A program made the translations under genes and the position numbers. A stretch of DNA of 64,000 nt from CAZXYS01 sp964645005 (GTDB taxonomy: Bacteria > Bacteroidota > Ignavibacteria > Kapaibacteriales > UBA2268): the NCBI GenBank assembly GCA_964645005.1, contig CAZXYS010000015.1, positions 26,198-90,197 of the forward strand, in the 5' to 3' direction. The first letter of the stretch is position 1. Each line of letters opens with the position of its first letter. Below the pieces are notes generated by a model, which made no database searches, was not told the DNA's origin, and saw only the letters and a list, made by a program, of their open reading frames with translations. Positions 26,141 to 34,281 of this stretch are shown piece by piece.

Positions 26141-26677
26141 TTAATTAATTTTTATATTTTTTAAAGGCGCCCATCTGTCATCGATTTCATCATCTTCGGT
26201 TTTATCAGTATTTTCATTTTTTTCTCCGGAATGTTCCGGGAAAATTTCTTTTAAGTCTTTTCCCCTTGCCTCGGGGGAAACCTTTTTCATCGGTATATTT
26301 ACCACCAGAAGTTCAGCTATCATTCTGGTCATGTCAATGTGAGTTGCATCCTCGCGTATCACATATTCTTCAGCTTCATTAATCTCAACATCTTCGTCGG
26401 TATCCATGTAAAACAAAGAATTGTCAGCTATATAGCTTGCTTTGACTTCAGCGATTATCTCCTCTGCAAATTCATTCAGGGTAAGATCGCAAGTCAGTTG
26501 AGCTTTACATGAAACTGTTCCGGTGAAAGAAAATCTATGACCGATTTTCCTTAACTTTCCCTTTAGTAAAATATTTCCAAAGAACTCGTCATTTAAACCA
26601 TCGACCTCTGAAACAGGGATTTCCATGTCTATGTCGTGAACGCCGTCCTTTATGCCAACTATTCTAATCTCAACCAT
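26141..26677 (-). CDS. yceD: YceD/DUF177 family protein
   Basis: 178 residues. The family core is seen in VSCKAQLTCDLTLNEF at about 55-70, the acidic middle and the C-terminal DDRWAPLKNIK. DUF177 proteins lie next to rpmF across bacteria and are linked to 23S rRNA accumulation (YceD in E. coli, DUF177A in plants). It is the first gene of the minus-strand run that ends with gcvPB, and a good promoter candidate lies 30 bp upstream. Confidence 0.85.
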   Translation of the reverse strand: MVEIRIVGIKDGVHDIDMEIPVSEVDGLNDEFFGNILLKGKLRKIGHRFSFTGTVSCKAQLTCDLTLNEFAEEIIAEVKASYIADNSLFYMDTDEDVEINEAEEYVIREDATHIDMTRMIAELLVVNIPMKKVSPEARGKDLKEIFPEHSGEKNENTDKTEDDEIDDRWAPLKNIKIN

Positions 26678-26706
26678 TGTTAGCTCATCGTTCTTAAGAA
26701 AGCTTG

Positions 26707-26738
26707 CAAATATATAAAACTATATAACTTTTTCCAAA
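26707..26738 (-). promoter_or_regulatory. Bacteroidota-type promoter for the yceD-rpmF-plsX-fab run
   Basis: On the minus strand TTTG (26738-26735) is followed after exactly 20 bases by TATATTTG (26714-26707), matching the -33 TTTG / -7 TAnnTTTG consensus known from Bacteroidota. Transcription would start about 20-25 bases before the yceD ATG. Confidence 0.5.
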
Positions 26739-26812
26739 ACTGTTAGTTTAGAAAAAGTTAATTTTTATATCTTTTTATAGACGTTAAACTTTTAAAATTA
26801 TTCAAAAAATAA

Positions 26813-26845
26813 AAGGGCGTCGAAAAAAAATATTCAGACACCCTT
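26813..26845 (-). terminator. Terminator hairpin between the TPR gene and yceD
   Basis: AAGGGCGTC (26813-26821) pairs with GACACCCTT (26837-26845) with one G-U wobble. On the minus strand the stem is followed by TTTTATTTTTT. It ends about 30 bp past the TPR gene stop and separates the Ton operon from yceD. Confidence 0.75.
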
Positions 26846-26873
26846 AATTAATTAAAATTTTTAAATCAATTTA

Positions 26874-28601
26874 TTATGGACACTGCAATGATTGCAAATT
26901 TTTCTTAGCCATATTATTATCAGGGTCCAATCCTAAAACTTTTTTATAATAGTTACACGCCCGTTCCTTGTTTTTCAAGCCGTGATAGCCCACAGCAAGA
27001 TATAAATAAGGCACATGTTTCTTCGGGAAATAATCAGCCCAATCTTCAGCTAATTTTATCACAGTATTATACTCATTTGCTTCGAACTTCAGCCCGCAGA
27101 TCTTTGAATATGCCTGATTCAACTCATTCGAATACTGCGCCGTATCCTGCTTTGCCATGTTGATGGCTTTCAGGAATAGCTCTTCCGCTTCTTCTTTATT
27201 TTCGAGATTTGTGTTGACATCGCCCAGATATACATAAGCGCTTAGATGTGTGGAATCCAATTCTATGCTTTTAGCAAATGCCTGTCTTGCTGTATCCAAT
27301 GTCATTGGCTTTATCGAGTCCGGTCTCTCTGCGAAAAGCAGCCCAATTCCTTTCCAGTAATGAGTTAGTGCTAATTTCTCATCTTTGCATACTTCGGTAT
27401 TTATCCTTTTATCAAACAGCTTGACAGCGACATCATGCTTGTTGTATTTTAGCATTGTTTTGCCAACGCCATACATAAGATTGCAGGTCTTGTCAGGATA
27501 TCTTTCGATAGTTTTTATATAAATGTCTATCGCTTTTGCTGTATCCCCTGTATTTAGCGCTGAGCCGCCGTATCTTTTGTAATCCTTCACAACAAGCGTG
27601 TCTGATGCATCAAGCTTCTCATAAACCTCAACTGCCTTTTCATAATTCTTGTTGTCGAACTGGCAGCGGGCAAGATACAGCCTGGCTTTGTTTGCAACGG
27701 AATCTATCCTGTCCGCTACTTTTTCCAGATGAATCACTGCTGAATCGCATTTATTTACCTCGTACAAAGACTGAGCTAAATACCATCTGCCTATATCGCC
27801 ATTCGGGCGAAGCTGAACGTATCTGTATAATGACTGTGCCGCCGGCGCATACCTGTGGGAGAAAAACAGAATCTTACCCTGCTGAAAAAACGCATTTGCA
27901 TTCATGGAATCCGCCTGTGTCACCTTATTCCATTCTTTTAGCGAACGCGAGAAAAGCTCATTGGACAATTCCTGGTCGACTTCTTTGGTTGCCAGCCAGT
28001 AATACGAAGTAGCAAGCTTAATGCGGGCTTCTGTCAGATCTTCATCTATACTAAGCGCTTTTTCATAATTTTCCTTTGCCAATTGATATACCCTCTGTGC
28101 AAAATACAGATCACCAAGCGAAATAAAAACGTCCGCATTTTTCTTATCCATACCCTTGGCTTTTGTGATAGTCATCTCAGCTTGATTTATTGAATCAGCC
28201 CGAATATATGCATTAGCAAGTGCAAGATAACTTTGCACGTCTTTTTCATCTTCTTCAATCGCCTCTTTTAAAGCTTTAAAAGCTTCTTTATGTTTGTCCA
28301 TTAAAGATAAGACTTCGCCCTTTTTCCTAAGTATATATGGTTCATCTCCTTCAATCTTCTCGACTCTTTCGTACATTTCCAGAGCTTTATCATAATTATT
28401 TAATTCAAAATAAATATTACCGCATAAAAACAAAAAATCCTCATCTTTCCAGTTTTTCTTCACCGCATCCGGAATATGCTTTACTGCTTCCGCATATTTT
28501 TTCTCATCCGCAAGATCTTCCACCATGTCTTTAGGCGACTGTGAAAAAGCCAATTGCGCTGCAAAAAATAATATTACTGATATTAAACCTAAGAATCTCA
28601 T
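26874..28601 (-). CDS. Exported TPR-repeat protein, last gene of the Ton operon
   Basis: 575 residues with a signal peptide ending Ala-Phe-Ser-Gln. At least ten tetratricopeptide units follow, for example NNYDKALEMYERVEKIEG, KADVFISLGDLYFAQRVYQ and the C-terminal KERACNYYKKVLGLDPDNN. It is probably a periplasmic scaffold. It starts 3 bp after the PstS-like gene and ends in the terminator at 26813-26845. The same exbB-exbD-exbD-tonB-PstS-like-TPR order is known from Bacteroidota, but the job of the TPR protein is not established. Confidence 0.82.
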   Translation of the reverse strand: MRFLGLISVILFFAAQLAFSQSPKDMVEDLADEKKYAEAVKHIPDAVKKNWKDEDFLFLCGNIYFELNNYDKALEMYERVEKIEGDEPYILRKKGEVLSLMDKHKEAFKALKEAIEEDEKDVQSYLALANAYIRADSINQAEMTITKAKGMDKKNADVFISLGDLYFAQRVYQLAKENYEKALSIDEDLTEARIKLATSYYWLATKEVDQELSNELFSRSLKEWNKVTQADSMNANAFFQQGKILFFSHRYAPAAQSLYRYVQLRPNGDIGRWYLAQSLYEVNKCDSAVIHLEKVADRIDSVANKARLYLARCQFDNKNYEKAVEVYEKLDASDTLVVKDYKRYGGSALNTGDTAKAIDIYIKTIERYPDKTCNLMYGVGKTMLKYNKHDVAVKLFDKRINTEVCKDEKLALTHYWKGIGLLFAERPDSIKPMTLDTARQAFAKSIELDSTHLSAYVYLGDVNTNLENKEEAEELFLKAINMAKQDTAQYSNELNQAYSKICGLKFEANEYNTVIKLAEDWADYFPKKHVPYLYLAVGYHGLKNKERACNYYKKVLGLDPDNNMAKKNLQSLQCP

Positions 28602-28604
28602 TTA

Positions 28605-29567
28605 TTATTCCTCAAATTTTAACTTAATTTTTGCGTAACCTGGTACTATTCCCGAATTTTTAAAATATCTCTGCACTTTTCCCTCCCGGGCAAAATACAT
28701 TGCAAACCAATAAGGCAGGTTCATCCTGTCCTCAAGCAAATAAATCCAATGTTTTACTATATAAGGATAATACCCCTGCACAATCCATCCCTGATGAACA
28801 GGTTTGGGCGAAATGTATGTTCCAGTGGAGTCGTAATAAGGTATTGCCAGCATTTTATATTTTGCTGAATCAGGTACTAACCTCGACAAATAAGCCACTC
28901 CCATTGCTGTCGGATTATCATCTACGAATTTCAACACGGAATCCACTGTTGAAAACTTGGTAAATCTTTTAACCATTTTATTTGTATCGGCAGCCATGTG
29001 ATACATATTCCAGTATTCCGAGGAATAAATATCAGTCACTGCAAGCTCTGGCTCAAAAGTTAACTGTGGGAAGTCATCCTGGAGTCGATAATCCTTGGCA
29101 GTTAAGAATTTCTTGATCTGCCTTGCATTGATAGAATCCAGCGGAAAATCCTTCTGTGTGAAAAATACAAGAGCATCTCTCGCTAACGGAAGCCTCTTGT
29201 GTTTCTCAACATTATATTCCTCCATCAAAGAATCCTCATCCTGAAGATACTCTCGTGAAAGTATCACTGCGCGAGCATTCCCGCTAAGCAGCTTTTCCAT
29301 TACTTTTCTGGATGAAGCCGCCTCGACATCCGGATCAACATCCGGATAATCATCCTTATACCATTTAATGGGAGTTTCAATCAAGGGAGCTAAACTATTT
29401 TCGCACCAGACGGTGAGCGTTCCTGAGTTTCTCGAATCAGTTTTTACTTTTTGCTTCTTGTAATCCTCGCGGTCAGGTCCGCAGGAAATCATAAATATCG
29501 CCAGAAAAAATAATGCTAAGTTAACCAGATCTGTTAATTCTACTCTTCTTTTTTTCCATTTCTTCAT
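28605..29567 (-). CDS. PstS-like substrate-binding lipoprotein of the Ton operon
   Basis: 320 residues. A basic N-terminus and hydrophobic stretch lead to Cys29 (Met-Ile-Ser-Cys), a plausible lipobox. From about 48 on, LTVWCENSLAPLIETPIKWY resembles the start of type II periplasmic binding proteins of the PstS kind, with RDALVFFTQKDFPLDSI and MGVAYLSRLVPD later. No ABC permease or ATPase genes are nearby, so it is not part of a normal Pst transporter. The start overlaps the preceding small membrane gene by 47 bp; the only later Met would remove the signal sequence. Confidence 0.75.
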   Translation of the reverse strand: MKKWKKRRVELTDLVNLALFFLAIFMISCGPDREDYKKQKVKTDSRNSGTLTVWCENSLAPLIETPIKWYKDDYPDVDPDVEAASSRKVMEKLLSGNARAVILSREYLQDEDSLMEEYNVEKHKRLPLARDALVFFTQKDFPLDSINARQIKKFLTAKDYRLQDDFPQLTFEPELAVTDIYSSEYWNMYHMAADTNKMVKRFTKFSTVDSVLKFVDDNPTAMGVAYLSRLVPDSAKYKMLAIPYYDSTGTYISPKPVHQGWIVQGYYPYIVKHWIYLLEDRMNLPYWFAMYFAREGKVQRYFKNSGIVPGYAKIKLKFEE

Positions 29568-29760
29568 ACCGTTCTTGTCGTTTTATTTGAGAATAATAAA
29601 TTACTATTCTATAGATCCCAAATAAGATTGCAACTGCTCCTAAAACCCTTATGAAAGTCGTATCCGCATAACCGGGGGGATCAAGATAACCGGTTACAAG
29701 TAAAATCCCCACTATTATTATTAAAGTTCTGGCGCCATAATTTATTATTTTTGATGTCAC
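29521..29760 (-). CDS. Small two-helix membrane protein in the Ton operon
   Basis: 79 residues from a GTG start, with membrane helices at about 10-27 and 36-54 and a charged C-terminal tail (RQERYEEMEKKKSR). GGAGGT lies 12 bases upstream of the GTG. Its last 47 bp overlap the start of the PstS-like gene. I do not recognise the family. It might be a small accessory of the ExbB-ExbD-TonB complex; the consistent frame, ribosome site and operon setting support a real gene. Confidence 0.6.
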   Translation of the reverse strand: MTSKIINYGARTLIIIVGILLVTGYLDPPGYADTTFIRVLGAVAILFGIYRIVIYYSQIKRQERYEEMEKKKSRINRSG

Positions 29761-29777
29761 AAAAAGTGTCTTACCTC

Positions 29778-29807
29778 CTTCCGAAATAATATGTCAATAT
29801 TCGGAAG
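29778..29807 (-). other. Stem-loop just upstream of the small membrane gene's ribosome-binding site
   Basis: CTTCCGAA (29778-29785) and TTCGGAAG (29800-29807) form an 8-bp stem between the tonB stop and the next gene. On the minus strand the stem runs directly into the GGAGGT ribosome site, so it may tune translation or mRNA stability. It lacks a T run and is not a terminator. Confidence 0.4.
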
Positions 29808-29845
29808 TAAATTATAATGAAGATATCTGAGCTTAGAAGTTCTCT

Positions 29846-30634
29846 TTACCGCAGTCTAAATCTAATGGGTATACTTACCCAGCATGTTACAGGTTCTCCA
29901 TTCTGGATGCCTGGTGTGAAAACGCCGTGTTCCTCGACAGCCTTGACTGCGGCTTCGTTTAATAACTCAGAATCGGATTGCCAAACTTTTGTCTTAATTA
30001 CTCTTCCGTTTTTATCTACGAGAACTCGTACAATGACCTTGCCTTCGATTCCTGCTCTGCGGGCTACATCCGGATATTCTACCTTTTTCTGCAATGCAGC
30101 CAGATCAACATCCGGTTCTTTCTCTACTGCGATAAACTCGTCAGGAGCAGGATATTCTTCTTTATGTTTTACGTCAACATTTTCATCCTCGTCGAAATTA
30201 ACGTTGGACGCAAATCCACCAAGATCAAGACCTTCTCCTCCTTCAGCAGAAGCCCTGCTTAACTCTTCCATAGCAGCAAATTCCTGCAAGTCCTCGGAAA
30301 TTTCCGCATCAGGCACAGGTATCGGAGTTCCTGCACGGGCTGCCGGTCCGGTGTTCACCACCTGCTGTGACGGTGGCGGGGGGGCAGCTTCCTCTGTTTT
30401 TTCAGAGGGCGGGGGAAGATTCTCAAGATGCAATTTAACAATAGGAGCAATCTTTTTAGTTTCGGATTCTCCGGATGCACTTGTTGTGAATTTATACAAT
30501 AAGAAGAATAGGATCAGCAGAACCATCGTGATAAAAAATGAACGCCAGGTATATTTGGCTATCCATACTTTTAGCTCTACAGCTCCGTAATCCGACGGTT
30601 GGGGTAAATTTAATGTTGGTGCTGAGGTTGCCAT
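29846..30634 (-). CDS. tonB: Energy transducer TonB
   Basis: 262 residues: one membrane helix at about 33-50, a Pro-rich linker (ENLPPPSEKTEEAAPPPPS), an acidic middle and a TonB C-terminal domain with YPDVARRAGIEGKVIVRVLV. It couples the proton-driven ExbB/ExbD motor to outer-membrane receptors. Its ATG shares one base with the stop of the second exbD (TAATG). Confidence 0.92.
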   Translation of the reverse strand: MATSAPTLNLPQPSDYGAVELKVWIAKYTWRSFFITMVLLILFFLLYKFTTSASGESETKKIAPIVKLHLENLPPPSEKTEEAAPPPPSQQVVNTGPAARAGTPIPVPDAEISEDLQEFAAMEELSRASAEGGEGLDLGGFASNVNFDEDENVDVKHKEEYPAPDEFIAVEKEPDVDLAALQKKVEYPDVARRAGIEGKVIVRVLVDKNGRVIKTKVWQSDSELLNEAAVKAVEEHGVFTPGIQNGEPVTCWVSIPIRFRLR

Positions 30635-31236
30635 TATTCTTCCACCTCCTCAGATGATTTTGGACGTTCTTTTTCCGGTAATCTTTCCAGATCTTTTTCT
30701 TTCATATTTGCAATCGTAAACCTTCGTTTACGCTTCATTGGTTTTCCTTCTTCGTCAACCTTGTCTGATATTTCATTGGTGATCGCAATTTCCGCCAGAT
30801 TCAATTGATCCAGCACCTTTACGACCATTCCATAATCAGCATCTTCACTAACTATTAAAACCGTTATAAGTTCATTTACTACCCCCGGTTTTAGATTCTC
30901 TCTCTCTGCGATTTCCTGGATATTCTTTAATTTGGTTTCTTCAGGTTCCTTTTGGCCTAAAGCCCAGTAAATATTATTGTTACGAGTCAAGAATATCGAC
31001 ATTAGTTTACTCTCTTCAACTTCAACTTCCTTCTGCCACTCCGGTGGTACAGACATTTCCATAACCTGTGGTGTTGCCATCGTAGTCGTCAAAAGGAAGA
31101 AAGTGAGAAGCAAGAAAGTAATGTCGACAAGCGGGGTAAAGTCAAGATGAAATCCCACTCTTTTCGGTTTCTTGCGATTTCCGGCGTCACCGCGTTTTTC
31201 TCGTTCGGCGCCGCCTAAAGAACCACCACCAGCCAT
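30634..31236 (-). CDS. exbD: Biopolymer transport protein ExbD (second copy)
   Basis: 200 residues. A basic N-terminal tail (GNRKKPKRVGFHLDFTP) leads to a single helix with the proton-path Asp in LVDITFLLLTFFLL. The periplasmic part is longer than in E. coli ExbD. It pairs with the exbD copy 33 bp upstream; paired divergent ExbD subunits are usual in Bacteroidota. Confidence 0.9.
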   Translation of the reverse strand: MAGGGSLGGAEREKRGDAGNRKKPKRVGFHLDFTPLVDITFLLLTFFLLTTTMATPQVMEMSVPPEWQKEVEVEESKLMSIFLTRNNNIYWALGQKEPEETKLKNIQEIAERENLKPGVVNELITVLIVSEDADYGMVVKVLDQLNLAEIAITNEISDKVDEEGKPMKRKRRFTIANMKEKDLERLPEKERPKSSEEVEE

Positions 31237-31269
31237 AATTTATCTCCTGGTTTTGAAAATTCAACTAAT

Positions 31270-31785
31270 TTATTCTCGTTTCTTTGTCACCAGCTTAAAC
31301 GCTGTTGCCCTGTTTTTCCTGAGCACATCCATCCCCTGGGATATCCATTTAAACTTGATACGCCTATCAGCATCGATAGCAAACTGGGTTTTCGAATTTA
31401 CCTGCCTTGTTGTTTTTACTAAAGAGCTTAGTAAATCCATGTTTTGTTGAAGGTTAAGTAAAGCCTGATCCTTCTGTTGTGCCGGTATACCCTCTACATT
31501 TTCCCAGACCTTTTTTCTGTCCTCTTCATTTACTACCGAGTAATAATAAGATGTATCCTGATCAACAGAATCTATAGCTATTTTAATTACAGCCAGATCC
31601 TGCTCGGGCATTTTCGACGTATCAGCAGAAGCCTGTGGACGCTCTATATAAAACTGCTGCTCTGCTTCGGCTTCCGTTTTGAATTTTGCCGTAAACATAA
31701 AGAACGTCAGCAGCAAGAATGTGATATCCACCAGCGGTGTCATATCTATTACAAATCCTAATCTCTTTTTCTTTACCTTTGGCAC
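31270..31785 (-). CDS. exbD: Biopolymer transport protein ExbD (first copy)
   Basis: 171 residues. The short N-terminus is followed by DMTPLVDITFLLLTFFMF with the conserved Asp of the ExbD helix; the periplasmic domain (about 35-171) follows. It probably forms the stator-linked proton channel with ExbB encoded 44 bp upstream. It differs clearly from the second copy outside the membrane helix. Confidence 0.9.
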   Translation of the reverse strand: MPKVKKKRLGFVIDMTPLVDITFLLLTFFMFTAKFKTEAEAEQQFYIERPQASADTSKMPEQDLAVIKIAIDSVDQDTSYYYSVVNEEDRKKVWENVEGIPAQQKDQALLNLQQNMDLLSSLVKTTRQVNSKTQFAIDADRRIKFKWISQGMDVLRKNRATAFKLVTKKRE

Positions 31786-31829
31786 GGTATACTCCCGTAA
31801 TTTTATTACAGAAAATGATTTAGATATTT

Positions 31830-32612
31830 TTACTGCTTAATACGCGCTGTAAATATCTGTGTTAAACTTAAAATTGCTTCATCAATCATATAAACGAAAT
31901 TATCAACTTTTGTTGTAAACATGTTATAGAAGATAATCGCTATGATTGCGCCTGAAAGCCCGCCTGCAGTGTTATACAGAGCTTCTGATATACCGATCGA
32001 CAACTGTGTCGCAGAAACGGTTCCGCTAAGTGCCAGTGCCTGGAAAGCTCTGATCATACCGATTGTTGTACCAAGAAGTCCGAACAACACTGATACAGAT
32101 GCAATTGTTGATAATATAACCAGATTCTTCTCAAGCAGCGGAGTCTCGAGGTTTATAGCTTCATCAATTGAGCGCTGTACCTCGCCAATCTTCTTTTCGG
32201 AACCGAACTCTTCGTCATGCTCGACCTCCTTGAATCTAGAGATTGCCGCCCGAAGAACGTTTGCCATACTGCCGCGCTGCTTATCGCAAAGATTGAGCGC
32301 TTCGTCGAGGTTGCCTTCTTCAAGTTCATTAATGACATTTTTAATGAATGCAGCAGGATTTCCTCTGCCTTGAGCTTTATTTATTGAGAAAAATCTTTCT
32401 ATCGTGAAAGTTATGGCTATCAAAACCAACGCAAGCAAAATTCCTACAATTGGTCCGCCTGTATAGACCATCCCAAGAACATTGCCCGGTATGGGTTCTG
32501 TTTTTGTAGCCGGGTCCAAAAAGTTATCCGGATTTCCCATCACAAAAAAGAAGAATGCATAAGATACTGCTAAACATGCAACTATTACGATTACATTAAA
32601 TACGTTTTTCAT
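31830..32612 (-). CDS. exbB: MotA/TolQ/ExbB proton channel family protein
   Basis: 260 residues with membrane helices at about 4-24, 47-70, 165-190 and 200-225. The core ATIASVSVLFGLLGTTIGMI followed by a Ser/Thr-rich second helix is the MotA/ExbB signature. It forms the pentameric part of the Ton motor in the inner membrane. It has one more N-terminal helix than E. coli ExbB, common in Bacteroidota. Confidence 0.92.
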   Translation of the reverse strand: MKNVFNVIVIVACLAVSYAFFFFVMGNPDNFLDPATKTEPIPGNVLGMVYTGGPIVGILLALVLIAITFTIERFFSINKAQGRGNPAAFIKNVINELEEGNLDEALNLCDKQRGSMANVLRAAISRFKEVEHDEEFGSEKKIGEVQRSIDEAINLETPLLEKNLVILSTIASVSVLFGLLGTTIGMIRAFQALALSGTVSATQLSIGISEALYNTAGGLSGAIIAIIFYNMFTTKVDNFVYMIDEAILSLTQIFTARIKQ

Positions 32613-32639
32613 ACGAAAAATCCCCTTATATTGATCAAA

Positions 32640-32984
32640 TTAATTACTTAATTCCTTTATAGCTTCATCAAGACTATCCGTAATGTTAAATACCATTGTT
32701 AGCTTAGTAATGACAAATATATTCTTGATTGACTTACTTACATTGCAAAGAACAATTTTTCCGCCTCTTTTTGCAAAATTAGCGTGCGACGCTATTAATA
32801 CACCCAGGGCTGTGGAATTCAAATAAGTTGTTTTTTCCAGATCAATGATGAGCTTGTTTTTCTTCTCACCAGCAATTTTCTGCAGAGTATCACGCAGTTC
32901 GTCAGTTTCTTCACCACCGACAAATTGTCCTTTTAACTTGACTACTACTCCGCCTATTTGCTCTGCTACATTTACCTGGGACAT
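32640..32984 (-). CDS. STAS-domain protein (SpoIIAA-like anti-sigma-factor antagonist)
   Basis: 114 residues, one STAS domain. The phosphorylatable serine of this family fits Ser in TTYLNSTALGVLI at about 57. Such proteins bind partner-switching kinases or anti-sigma factors in the cytoplasm and release them when phosphorylated. No partner kinase or phosphatase is in the window. It lies 27 bp upstream of exbB on the same strand, so it may be transcribed with the Ton genes, an unexplained link. Confidence 0.83.
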   Translation of the reverse strand: MSQVNVAEQIGGVVVKLKGQFVGGEETDELRDTLQKIAGEKKNKLIIDLEKTTYLNSTALGVLIASHANFAKRGGKIVLCNVSKSIKNIFVITKLTMVFNITDSLDEAIKELSN

Positions 32985-33238
32985 TTTACCCTCAAAAAAT
33001 TAGTTTGTCAAAATTACTATTATGATGAATTCAAAATTAATATATTTTTTAGTTTTAAGAGCAATTTTTTTCATAATTTTTCTGTTAATTTTTCTGAACA
33101 TTCAGAGTTATCGCTTTTTACCGCTCTATAGCCGTTTCTATCATGATATATTTATTCTTAAGACAATTTGAGTGAAATAAAAGTTACAAATTTCAATCAT
33201 TTAGACTATGCTAATCATATATACATTAACAACTAATT

Positions 33239-34093
33239 TTACCTTAAGCCGTGCAAAACCCTGTCCAATCCTGATAAATCCCTGTAAATATTCACTTTAT
33301 ATGAGTACTGCTCAAAAATTGTATCAAGTTCATCAGCCTGTCCATTATCTATCTCAAGGAAAAATTGTCCGCCTTCCTGCATTAATTCGGGAAATATCTC
33401 CGCAAATCTCCTGTAAAAAGTCAATCCTTTATTTCCGTCTGTAAGTGCCTTTTGTGGTTCGTATTTAGAGACTTCAGGCTGCAGGTTAACATAATTTTCA
33501 TAGGGAATATACGGCGGATTAGATAAGATCAAATCAAATTTCCCATCATCAGGCACCTCCTGCAATATATCGCAGTGCTTTAACTCAACATTCCCGAAAT
33601 TATGATATTCCAAATTTCTTGCAGCCAGACTCAGCGCTTTCTCATTATTATCGATCGCCAAAAAGCGTGCATCAGGAAAATGCTCTGCCAGAGCCACTGT
33701 AATGCAGCCAGAGCCCGTCCCTAAATCCAGAACATTTTTCACATCTTCTTTTGCAACATTTTTGATTACGGAATCTATTAAAATTTCAGTTTCAGGTCTT
33801 GGAACGATTACATTTTCATTAACAAATATCTTTTTTCCATAAAATTCTGTGTAACCCAGAATATATTGAAGCGGCTCTCTTTTTGCGCGTCTGATGACCA
33901 TTTCTCTTAAACGATCCAACTCCTTCTGTAACAAAGGTTTCTCAAAATTGAGATAAATCTCCATACGTGAAAAACCAAGCACATCACAAAGCATTAGTTC
34001 CATATTCAATCTGGGTGAATCTATACCTTTATTACCGAAATATTCGCTGCCCCAGTTGATCAGGTCAATTATTTTCCAAGTATTTTGTTTCAA
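33239..34093 (-). CDS. prmC: Peptide chain release factor N5-glutamine methyltransferase PrmC
   Basis: 284 residues. The N-terminal helical domain is followed by the SAM-binding VLDLGTGSGCITVAL at about 120-134 and the catalytic NPPYIPYE at about 191-198. It methylates the Gln of the GGQ motif in release factors RF1 and RF2. It stands alone here, without prfA beside it. An AT-rich gap of 254 bp without recognised features separates it from the STAS gene. Confidence 0.93.
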   Translation of the reverse strand: MKQNTWKIIDLINWGSEYFGNKGIDSPRLNMELMLCDVLGFSRMEIYLNFEKPLLQKELDRLREMVIRRAKREPLQYILGYTEFYGKKIFVNENVIVPRPETEILIDSVIKNVAKEDVKNVLDLGTGSGCITVALAEHFPDARFLAIDNNEKALSLAARNLEYHNFGNVELKHCDILQEVPDDGKFDLILSNPPYIPYENYVNLQPEVSKYEPQKALTDGNKGLTFYRRFAEIFPELMQEGGQFFLEIDNGQADELDTIFEQYSYKVNIYRDLSGLDRVLHGLR

Positions 34094-34281
34094 TATATGT
34101 CGCCGGATCGATTTTTTTTATTGCCGGATATTTGTATCTTTTTTAAAACCAAAAAATATGACGTAAAAACTTTTATATAATTGAAAACCTTAATTAATAT
34201 GTCTGTTGATATTTTCATTGAATTGTTCAATAATTTTATTATATTATAAAAAGAGTTGTACAACATACCCGGGACAGAAAT

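Noticed and set aside
34255..34270. TTGTACAA palindrome upstream of the T9SS cargo gene as a LitR-type operator
   Set aside because: A single 8-bp palindrome in AT-rich DNA without repeats is not enough evidence.
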